Below are positions 54,850 to 64,000 of a DNA stretch of 64,000 nucleotides, in pieces. The stretch spans positions 182,285 through 246,284 of the forward strand of contig NW_006917091.1 of NCBI RefSeq assembly GCF_000516985.1. Direction: 5' to 3'. How positions within the stretch are numbered: the stretch's first letter is position 1; every line of letters starts with the position of its first letter. This DNA comes from Pestalotiopsis fici W106-1. Lineage: Eukaryota > Ascomycota > Sordariomycetes > Amphisphaeriales > Sporocadaceae. Below the pieces are notes generated by a model. It saw only the letters and a list, made by a program, of their open reading frames with translations. It was not told the origin of the DNA and did no database searches. Made by a program: the position numbers and the translations under genes.

Positions 54850-55333
54850 CCATCTTCAATCTCAGGACAGAGTCGGCCACGATATCAGGTCGATGTCTTT
54901 TGAATGTAAAAGGATGACAATATCAGCCGGATGGCTGGGTGCTTTGTTGAAGAGATCGAAGAAGCAAGGAGATAACTTGCGTCAGGTTTTGCACGACGTC
55001 GAAGGCAGGTGCTCTGCCTTGGGGGCTGTGCACATCAGCTTCTTGCTATCATTTGCACGTCGTATCGCTCAATGCATGTAGCACTGACAGGGATAGCCGA
55101 CCAATCCAAACGCTCATTTATCGCCACCACACGCCCCCATGTTCGCCTGCGCAGCCTCATCTTCCCCTCTTTCCAGACTTTGACGTCAATCAAAGGCATC
55201 GGTATGCAATTGAGTCCGAGTCATTTGGCAAACTTACAGAAGCAGAACTTCACAAAGTATTGAAAATTGTTGTGTTCATCATTCTTCTGTCGCCAACGGA
55301 AGCCGACGTGTTCTTGGGTATCACGATTCATTG
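54850..55333. promoter_or_regulatory. Divergent promoter between DUF7708 and AAA+ genes
   Basis: 484 bp between opposite start codons; both promoters must lie here. No known operator recognised. Short open frames are not supported as genes. Confidence 0.4.
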
Positions 55334-58279
55334 ATGGATTCCTCTGACGATTACCCGTTCGGCTATTCCGGGTCGGGGTATCACTACGGCCGCCCACACC
55401 CACCTCCACCTCCTCAACCGGTCAGACAGCAACCGACGATCATTCCTGTCCCGACTCTCCCAACACAACCAGCGCTCCGACCTCTAAGCTCTGTAAACGA
55501 TCCTGCCCCAACTCCATCTACCATTTCCAAAGACGAGACAGCGTCTGACTCGGTACATAAATTCTATGCTCTAGCGAAAAAGGTGGACTCAGCCCCGACA
55601 TCGAAGACTGACGGAGCGGCGAGTACGCCAGGAGAGCAAGGAAACAATTTGGTGGAGCGAACGGGATCTCCGGTTGCTTCAGTAAGTTCCAACGATTCAT
55701 ACGATTACGGGAGGGGGTACGCCAATAATACGTACACGGGCTACAATGGTGGTCAAGTAATACCAGAAATACCGCAAGGCGCAAATCCGTTTGCACCATC
55801 AAGCTTAAATCCCTTTGCACCACCGGGCGGAAATTTCTTTGCACCATCGGGCAGGTATTTCGACAGCGATGGCCGCCCGCGAGTGGTTGACCAGAATGTT
55901 GGCCCAGCTTCTGCTTTGTCTAGCAATAATAGATACCCCGTGACAAACCAGCCTCAAGGGATAGATGAGAGCAGGAGACAGTATCCCCGTGTCACGAATG
56001 ATCCTGTTGTCGTTGAAGAGTTGCTTGATCGGCTTCAGGAACTGGAGACGGAGAATAATCAACTGCGACGTGGTAAAAAATTGAAGAAGCCGAAGATAAA
56101 TGTTCAGGTCTTTCATACATTGGTGCACCACAATCAACCCGATCACAGGCAGTTCGCAATGGGAATGCATGCCATGAAGAACAACACTCTCGAAACATAT
56201 CTCTCCCAACCCCACTTTGAGGTTTATAATGGAACAGCGATACTCAAGGGTGAGTTCCGTGTTCTAGATCCTCAGGGGTATGTGGAGAAGAAAGGAGATA
56301 TATCCTTCGTCATTCAAAAGCGCTACTACATGGAGCATCAGCGATCCGAAGTCGACGAGGCTATAAGGAACAATGAAGCTATTCCGAAGCCCTCGCCTAA
56401 AAGTGAAGAGCTACAACTCGTTTCCCCAGAAATGATCCAAGCTGTTGGAGCATTCTTCGACCAGGACCCGACGTTTAGAAAAGAGTTTCCTTCCATTAAT
56501 GAAAGGAAGCGAATGGGTTCGCCGTTCATCTGGTGGTATCATTATCGAAACACACTCGATGCTAGCCAACTGCAACCCCGGCAACGCCAACTTGTTATGG
56601 AGTTGACTTCGTGGATTGATTCAACGTACGGATTACTTTATGATGAAATCGATTCACAGTTCCGTAAAGGTCTGGTCTCACCTTCCAACTTCCAGTATCT
56701 TATACGTCCAGGAAGTGTTCTTGTATCGAACCATGGCAATCTGCCTCAAGGCTACTTGGCCAAGTCCCATCCGGTGCCGGCTACTCCCCAGGCAGGGGAT
56801 GAACATAGAGCATTAATATCGTCATGGCGGATACCAGCATGTTCGTTGCGCTACAATGGAGAGTTGGTGTGGTCAGACGAAGACCTCGAAATAGAGTTGA
56901 ACGTTGAAGATGGAGATATGGAGATGGCAATCACAGGTTTGGACCTGATCCCGCTTGAGTATTCAAGCAATGAAGTGCGTCAACTACTGGAGTCTCGTGG
57001 GAAACAGGCCTTCTGGTGTAGTCAAAAGGGTCACCTTGTTTCTTATAAAGCCAGGTCTGACGATAAGAAATCGATTGTAAGTCATGCCCTTGTCGAGTCA
57101 CCCCTCAGAAAACTTTTCGATTGCAACATCTGATTCAAATAGGGTCAACGGTTCATGATTGACTTCCACACCTATAAAGAACTGCATCCGGAAGCCAAGC
57201 TATTCCAGAACCTGGACAAACTGATGACCAAAAAGAACAAGCCATACAGTCCAAACAATGGAGTACCCGAATCTCTGGACGTATACGTATTCCCCAGCGA
57301 GATCCCTGGGTTCAACTTTCGAACGAAGAAATGGAGTAGGTAACTTGTGATATCGCTTTTCTGGAAAAGTGCAATACTAACGCCATGGGCAGCCACACTT
57401 GAGGTTGACCTCATCCAAGAAATAAATTGGAATGACGAAGCTTTCGGAAGTCTTGTAGCAGATGATGACACAAAAGAAATGATACAGGCTCTCGTTACCA
57501 ATCAGTTGACCACTCAGAAAGGAACGGATCTTATTGAGAGTAAAGGCAACGGCCTGATTCTACTGCTTCATGGACCACCGGGCACTGGCAAAACTTATAC
57601 CGCCGAGTCTGTAGCTGAGATTGCAAGAAAGCCTCTTTATCCAGTCACCTGCGGGGACATCGGAACGGAGCCCGAAGCTGTGGAGAAATACCTCGACTCG
57701 GTTTTCCATCTAGGCAAGATCTGGGACTGCGTCGTACTCCTGGATGAAGCGGAAGTTTTTCTCGAGCAGCGCACCCTCAACGACCTGAAACGCAACGCAT
57801 TGGTGTCTGTGTTCCTACGTACCCTCGAGTATTATGAAGGCATCTTGATCCTCACCACCAACAGAGTCGGCACGTTTGACGAAGCGTTCAAGTCTCGTAT
57901 TTCACTAGCATTACGATACGAGAAACTTACTCAGGTCCAGCGCAAACAGGTTTGGTGGAATTTTATTCGAAGATTGGAGGACCTGGGAGAGCAGGATAGT
58001 GTGGATCTAGAGGATCTAAAGCTGCACATCGACGAGCTGGCGGTCTATCCCATGAACGGACGACAGATACGAAACTCGATTAGTACGGCACGACAACTTG
58101 CTCTGTACAAGAACACTAGGATGACTTTTGCGCATCTGCAGCGATCCATCATTCTGGCGAACAAGTTTGAACAGTATCTGGCAGAAGTACGGGAGGGCGA
58201 CCCGCCCGAGTCGTTGGAAACAGCAAGAGCCGGTAGGCGGATGGATGAGTTCTTTGCGCGTACGGATTTCATTAGATGA
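55334..58279 (+). CDS. AAA+ ATPase with DUF7025-like region and disordered N-terminus
   Basis: Three exons, 55334-57076, 57143-57335 and 57393-58279, give 940 residues. Residues 1-210 are disordered and rich in Pro, Gln, Ser and Tyr, with a small repeat: NPFAPSS, NPFAPPG, NFFAPSG (about 155-180). A coiled coil follows (EELLDRLQELETENNQLRRGKK). Residues about 260-640 match the DUF7025 region common before fungal AAA domains (PSFIWWYHYRNTLD-type core, RPGSVLV, GQRFMIDFHTYK, YVFPSEIPGF). The AAA+ module has Walker A GPPGTGKT (706-713), Walker B VVLLDEAEVFLE, sensor-1 LTTNRVG and an arginine-finger-like FKSRISLALRY. It should hydrolyse ATP to remodel a protein partner (family knowledge); the partner is unknown. 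The donor at 57336 (GTAGGT) is chosen because the neighbouring GTAACT gives a stop. Confidence 0.9.
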
Positions 58280-59397
58280 TTCTTCTAAAGCGCGGCACGC
58301 ATCATGATGTGATAGAAGGAGAATAATGTATACAAACCCTATGAATGTGACTTGTGATCTAGCAGTGCTGAGTGTGGCTCTGGAAACCCAGCAGGCTTGT
58401 GGAATACCCTACATGGCTTGCATCGAGGTTGATCATCTTTGACAGGTTCTTGATCCCTTTGTGTTCGATTGACTTGAGCAGTCGACAATTCGCAAGCACA
58501 ACAGATGCTGTCTGATGGCTCCCGCCGGAGCTGACCGATATTTGGACAACAAATCGGGCCACTTGAGCTGTTGAAGGAAATTAGCCCTGAAATTACAGAG
58601 ATCAATAACAAGTTGTCGTTTGTCAAATGCCGTGCTCATTCGGTACATATCAGGGTTCGCCCACAAGAGTACGATTCCGGTGATGACCGTACTGAGAGAT
58701 GTGCAATATGGACCGTCCCAGATTTCTGAGCGGCTGTCATCAACCGATGATGATCTGGAAGGTGGCTAGGCAAGGACATCAGAAATGCAACTCATGCCCT
58801 TTTACAGCAAAATTAGGAGTATTCTGCGTTTGTGACAAGGCTTCTTCCTCAGGCTCGGTAGACACCTTGGCAGACACCTTGGCACAAGTGCCGTAAGCGA
58901 CTAGTCATGGGTTATCAAGGAGAGTCCGCTGGGAAGTGCAAGGGTATCATGATGGACTTTCTGCAGAGACATGGGGTTTGACCTAGTCGCGTGCTGCTCG
59001 ACATGGCATAGAATGCGATTTGGAAGAACGAAATTCCATGACCATGTTTAGTGCTGCAGATCGCCATGGATCATGACACGGATATTATATAGTATAAGTC
59101 CCTGTGGAAAGACGTCACTGTGAGCTGAAAGCGTAGCTTGTCCCCATGTGGAATTCAAATCCGCGGCTGGTGGGCTATAGAGAGCAGGGGTCCTTGTTCT
59201 AGAACTATCGGCAGTCTGTTATCCGATTTCGTCAGGGGCAGATCTAAACGACTTGGCGGGCAACTCTGATTCTCTCAGTTTTGAGGCGGTATCGAAATCG
59301 AATTGAATGAAGATTGTGTCTTGATTAATAATTGGAATTATATACAATGGCAACTATTATAACAGAGAATTGCTGAATCTAAAGGTCCAAGTCTAAA
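58280..59397. other. Intergenic between convergent AAA+ and GMC genes
   Basis: 1.1 kb with only short frames (under 100 codons) and no motif. This should contain the two 3' ends. Confidence 0.45.
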
Positions 59398-61546
59398 TTA
59401 CGACGACTTGGCGTCATTAATGATAACGGTGCTGGCCTTTTGCGAGACCATGTACAAGGGAAGTGCAATGTAGAATCCAGGAATCTTGGGGAAGACGCTG
59501 GCGTCCACAACTCGGAGACCCTCGACACCTCTAACCTTGAAGTTGCTGTCTAGGACGGCATTTGGGTCACCGTCGGCGCCGATTGCGCACGTGCACGATG
59601 CGTGGTGGCCCCAAGCCTCATCCTTTAGGAACTGCTTGACATCGTCTTCATCAGAAGTGGCGGCGCCTGGCCATGTCTCGGGGAAAGACCCGTCGAGAGG
59701 AATCAGGTCGGCAAATGCCCGGCGACCAAACTCAAAGCCCTCGTAAACAGCCTGAAGATCTTTGTCGCCTTCGCCATTACCGTTGACGCCAGTATCGAAA
59801 GAGTTGAAGTTGATCAAGGGCATGTCACGGGGGTCGGTAGACTGAAGCTTGACTGTGCCGGCGTTGTTGCGACTGTGGGCCTTGAGGACGATCCAGGCCC
59901 AGTGCTGGGCGTCGGACAGGGAGTCATTGGCATATCCCGGGAAGTAGCCGCGGAAGTTGGCGGGGGCACCCGAAATGAGCAGGTCGGGTTCGTCCTCGGC
60001 AACGGATGACTTTTGAACAATTGCAATGGCGATGCCGTTGGTTCCATACACGCCTTTGGTGATGGGGTCGATTCCGCTAGTGTAGGCATCGAGACAAGGA
60101 TCCGGCATGGACTGCAAGAATGTGCACTTGGAGGTAATCACAAAGTCGCTATCTGTCTTTCCAACCAAGGTAGCTTCGTAGCGGTCTTGCATGTTGCCAC
60201 CGACACCTGGAAGGTCCACAACTACAGGAATATCAAAGGACTCCAGCTCGTCGCGTGGGCCAACTCCGCTCAGCTTTAGGAGCTGGGGTGTGTTGAACGC
60301 ACCGGCTGCGAGAATGACTTCATGTGTGGCGTTCACGCTTCCCGAACCCGTCTGCGAGGCGCCGCTGGAACGGGGGTCTGCACGGTACAAGGACGCGCCC
60401 TCAAGGTAGTCGACGCCTACAGCCTTCGGGACTGTACCACTTTCATCGAAGCGGACCTTGGTAACCTAATTTGCGACACATTAGCATGAGTGAAGACCCT
60501 AGTAGGATGATAAAGGAGTCCCTACCAGAGTGTTGAGCTTGATATCAAGTTTGTACTTGCGTGAACCGTCCGAGTTTACTGCGTTGGCAGTGTCCAAAAT
60601 GAACTCCCTTGGTCCACCTCGCACATTGTTCTTCATTGAAAGAGGCACCTGATACAGACCAGTTTGGCTGGCCTGGCCTGGAGCGTTGATATCACGAAGG
60701 AGCACTTGGCCAAGACCAACAACTGTGCTCACAAGAGCGGTGAGAAGATGTTTGCCCATGCCAGTGGCAGCAGCAATGATCAGAGAGAGGAGCTTCTGGT
60801 CTTCGACAACGAGGGACAGAGATGTCAGCTCAGTCGAAAGCCAGCCATTGTAGCCATGGCCAACAACGCTACTCGGGAGATACCTGGCATTCTCAATCTT
60901 CTCAAAATACTGAAGCATATTGCTCGACGCCCACGAATCATCACCAGTGAGATTGGCGATGTAGTTCCAGTCGCTATCTTGCGCACCGATAGTGATGAGT
61001 GCGTTATGGCGAGTACAGCCTCCGAGAGCACCAGAGCGGGGATAGAGAATACCAAGTGGCTCAGCACCCTCTGGAGGATCTAGACCGACATATAAGTCGC
61101 CGTCCGTTTTGCGATACGACATCTTGGAATCCCTCTTCTGGCGCTCGAGATCTGTGTAGTGGTTCACAAAAAAGTCCCACTTCTGTTCCTCGTACTCGGT
61201 TGCGAATAGGTGAAGGGCAGGAAGCGACTCGGTATAGTCAGTGCCAGAGTCACCGCCAGCATCGATCAACAAGACGCTATAGCCGGCGATAGCGAGGTTG
61301 GCGGCCAATGGACCACCGCCCGGCCCAGAGCCAACGACAACATAGTCGTACGCACTCGACGAGGTAGTAGTGTCACGCTCATTGACGAAGGATTGATATC
61401 TCGGGTGATGGTGGTGCTTGGCGCTTCCGGTACTTGCTCTGGGGGAACAATTAGTAAAGGCTGGCCACTTCTTATAAACAAGCTTACGTGAGTAAAAAGT
61501 ATCCCAGAGCAGCGGGAAGGCTGACAAAGAGTGAAGTTGCCCTCAT
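59398..61546 (-). CDS. Secreted GMC oxidoreductase (FAD-dependent, AA3-like)
   Basis: Three exons, 61546-61488, 61438-60526 and 60465-59398, give 679 residues. The first exon is nearly all signal peptide (MRATSLFVSLPAALGYFLL), so the enzyme is secreted. A His-rich linker (HHHHP) precedes the FAD-binding fold: YDYVVVGSGPGGGPLAANLA with GSGPGGG at 56-62, and VLLIDAGG. GMC signatures follow: RSGALGGCTRHNALI, and HEVILAAGAFNTPQLLKLSGVGP. The catalytic His is residue 612 in WGHHASCTCAIG; near the C-terminus is VVDASVFPKIPGFYIALPLYM. The family oxidises alcohols or sugars (glucose, aryl alcohols, choline) to aldehydes or lactones with O2 or quinones as acceptor. The substrate cannot be assigned here. 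The tiny first exon would be easy to miss. Confidence 0.9.
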
Positions 61547-63376
61547 TGTGAATCACTAGCCGCTAGGGTGCAATAGAACTGATCCCGATATCCAAGAGAT
61601 CTGACACGGACAGATGCATCTATTAACAAGACGCAACCCCTTTTGCGGCACGATATTCACATCCAGGGAGAGGTTTCCAGAAGACATGGCAATCCAGTCC
61701 GGCGGGTCGGTGATGGATCGTATATGAGGTGCACTCCTGAGCAGGAACCCATGGTGCGTGCCATTGTGCGAATGACAATCTTTGCCCGAGTTGGGTGAAA
61801 TGATCACAGACGGAGTATCAAGGGTTTGGCAACGTAGACCAAGGATCATGGACTAATTGCAAAAGCAGGCCGACATCAAAAGAGTGTAGCTAAGAGTAAC
61901 TAGAGATTAGCCATGGAGCTAGTCGAAGGTGAGGAAAATGGCGTACGTTGGGCGGGTGCCCGGTTCCGCCAGCCGTCATACCAGGTAATATATCGGGTAA
62001 TTTTGGGTGGATTCGTGCTTGCATGCATTTCTGTAGTGGAATAAAAAAAAATCCACGTCTCAAAGATTACACATTTGCTTGTCCGCCGAGAAAGGAGTAG
62101 AAATTGTTTGTGCAAGGGCGAATGAATTGAATAACTTTCCCACTGCGTATTGTTATTACTAGTCCCTTGCAGCCACTGTCCCCGCTTCCCCATATGACCC
62201 CATGCCCCTAGAAGAATGATTTGCTGAGCCACAACATAAAGTTGCCAGGGTCGACTATCCGCGAGCCAGCCAAGTCGGTCTAGAGAATATAGAGTATAAC
62301 CTGCTTACGCATCTCCATACCCTAGCCCCATCAAGCTAACCCGAGAGCCGGGGAAAAATATTTCAATGCCGATCACTTGACTACGAGTCGCGGCAAAGCA
62401 CTTCTCAGGGGATTGTATCTACGTGGCACGACTAGCGAAGAAACCAAACGAAAGTACGTAAAGCATTGAAAGAAAGGGATTAGTACCGCAGGCAATGATT
62501 AGGGCTCTTGTAAGATAAGCAAACACCAATATCACACAAGATGAAGTAATTTTTGAACGGGACGAAAAGCGGTGCTACAGGACGAAGAGCGGTGTTTGAT
62601 CGATATGTCAGACCAACTGGGCTGAATGGACTCTCTGGACCTGTTCTAACTTGCTTCCGCGGAAGATCAACCCAGAACCAAACAACAAACACATAAAAAA
62701 AAAACTGCCGACCCGGGTTGCCAGGCCTTTGGTACCCTGGCTGGTTTGCTAATCAGCCCTGTCATCTAGCAGGGGTAGCACCCCACTGTTTACCGCCCAC
62801 ACGATATCGGCCGAAAACGCTCAAGCGCAAGGGGAAATGATTCAGTCATTCGTACGATATCCGTCCTAAGCAAGCCCCAGAGTGACAACCAAGTGACTAA
62901 TTTTCAACCAAATCAACTGTACTTTGGCATAAAACGATAATACCAAAAAAACTACCGACTTGTAAGCCGTAAGCCTTAACAATAACGCTACATACAGCAA
63001 GTCGTACGACTGGAATGCTAGACAACCACGTTGACGGGATCATCGTCAGGTCCCTAGTTTAGCCGTACCCATGCCGCCGGTCACTAGTCCGACAAGGCAT
63101 GTACGAGTCTAGAGTTGCAGGGGACTTTGCAGTTTAAACTCTCACAGACGATCCCAATAACTTGGCAGACCATGTAGGGTATCCCCATCTTAATACCAAA
63201 CTTATCGATACATCGCGGAATCGTTCTAGGGATGACATGCAGGCACTTGCAGTCACTGGAACGGAATGGGGGTCCAAATGGATATCAAGGAGTTCATATT
63301 ATAACACCTTCACCCGAAGTTGCAGACCCCCGAGACGTCTCAGCCTTTTGGTCGAATAACTCACACATCTTCCATC
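61547..63376. other. Intergenic between divergent GMC and CFEM receptor genes
   Basis: 1.8 kb holding both promoters. A 10-bp A run lies near 62694-62703. A small direct repeat (62559-62594) is noted separately. No gene is supported. Confidence 0.45.
62559..62594 (+). repeat. Short direct repeat, GGACGAARAGCGGTG
   Basis: Two copies of a 15-bp unit, GGACGAAAAGCGGTG and GGACGAAGAGCGGTG, start 20 bp apart. It could be a slippage product or paired binding sites; nothing else supports a function. Confidence 0.5.
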
Positions 63377-64000
63377 ATGGACTTCGCGTCTGATATCCAT
63401 GAGGCCCTTGTGCAGAGGGCGACAGAGGTTCCTGTCTGCGGTGTAAGCGGCACGGGTCCCCCCTGGTACTGTTGTTCCCCAAACTGACTTCTAGAAGCTC
63501 AAATGCATTACGACCCTGACTTTGGAGTCCGTGTGCTCGCTTACGAATACCACTTGCATCTGCACCAACGAAGACTTGACAGCAGCTATAACATCATGTG
63601 TGCTGAGCAACTGTACTGTCGTCGAGCAGCTTGGTAAGACTTTTGTGTATTGCATGTTTCGAGAAGTTGACAAGCTCACAATATCTTAGCTACTACCAAG
63701 TACTCCAAGGACTCATGCGGCGTCGAGCCAGTAGACCGCACAGCGCAGGTGGTGATCGTGCCCATGGTCTTTGGCGCCCTTGCTCTACTGGCTTTTGGCG
63801 TACGTGTAATGTCAAGATGTCACCTTGGACACGGCACCTGGGGCATGGGTGACTGGGCAATCACTGCTGCCACTGTAAGAGCCACTACCACTGCTACGTC
63901 AGATGGACTATAGCTAACGTTCTAGATCTTCATGATTCCTCTCCTCATCCTCAGTATACCTTGTACGAACTCAACCCAAACCATGCCATATGTCATTGTC
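63377..64000 (+). CDS. CFEM-domain GPCR (Pth11-like), 5' part only
   Basis: Exons 63377-63442, 63498-63633, 63690-63874 and 63926 onward; the gene runs off the window. The CFEM domain has eight cysteines: EVPVCG|LKC, ESVCSLTNTTCICTN, ITSCVLSNCTVVEQL and KDSCGVEP. The acceptor at 63497 is preferred over the one four bases earlier in the TAGAAG context because it restores the usual C-x3-C spacing. After it comes the first membrane helix (VVIVPMVFGALALLAFGVRVM), GMGDWAI (the family's DDW-like motif) and the second helix (IFMIPLLILSI). Like the receptor at 34808, it starts close to the first cysteine (22 residues) and has no clear signal peptide. The ligand is unknown. The final exon border near 63962 (GTACGA) cannot be settled within the window. 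Confidence 0.82.

Noticed and set aside
1..64000. CRISPR arrays, bacterial operons or prophage
   Set aside because: Spliced eukaryotic genes fill the window. No regularly spaced repeats with unique spacers exist.

Overview
The window looks like nuclear DNA of a filamentous ascomycete (Pezizomycotina, most likely Sordariomycetes/Hypocreales; the order is an inference). The evidence is spliced genes with short introns (mostly 50-100 nt, GTRNGT donors, CTAAC/CTGAC-like branch sites), CFEM/Pth11-type receptors, HeLo-like and NACHT (fungal NLR/STAND) proteins, a Zn2Cys6 regulator, a siderophore transporter and secreted CAZy-like enzymes. I support 20 protein-coding genes (one running off the right edge), plus one ambiguous locus. 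I found no rRNA, tRNA, CRISPR array or intact transposon. Exon borders come from reading frame continuity, splice consensus and family motifs. No alignment or expression data were available.

Left third (2-23 kb): a mitochondrial class III CoA-transferase of the SUGCT type (2319-4079, -), a secreted type-B carboxylesterase (5240-7008, -), a Pth11-like rhodopsin-fold membrane protein (8312-9744, -), a divergent pair made of a DUF7580 protein (12609-14605, -) and a C2H2/coiled-coil protein (14870-16773, +), a von Willebrand A protein with an N-terminal acylation motif (17068-18093, -) and an SMP-30-like beta-propeller (21590-22612, +).

Middle (24-38 kb): a MAL-type cluster. A cytosolic GH13 maltase (24851-26626, -) is divergent from an alpha-glucoside permease (28032-29988, +), followed by a Zn2Cys6 regulator (30416-32122, +). 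This is the same gene set as yeast MAL loci and Aspergillus malP-malT-malR. After 2.7 kb without genes come a CFEM-domain GPCR (34808-36165, +) and an unrecognised multi-pass membrane protein (36550-37899, +).

Right part (38-64 kb): a HeLo-like/NACHT STAND protein (38059-41322, -), a BTB protein (41861-42981, -), and a divergent pair of a TauD-type 2-oxoglutarate dioxygenase (43674-45086, -) and a Dal5/Soa1-type MFS carrier (45639-47594, +) that reads as a sulfonate uptake and desulfonation module. Then come a siderophore transporter with two SreA-type GATA sites upstream and a broken reading frame (48892-50921, +), a LIP-type lipase (51517-52887, +), a divergent pair of a DUF7708 pseudo-NTPase (52925-54849, -) and an AAA+ ATPase (55334-58279, +), a secreted GMC oxidoreductase (59398-61546, -) and a second CFEM receptor cut by the window edge (63377 onward, +).

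The main points for a second look are the frame break in the siderophore transporter, the in-frame stops that remove the coiled-coil tail of the C2H2 protein, two GC-AG introns, the sulfonate and MAL modules, the degenerate NTPase facing an intact AAA+ ATPase across one promoter, and the unassigned membrane protein beside the CFEM receptor.
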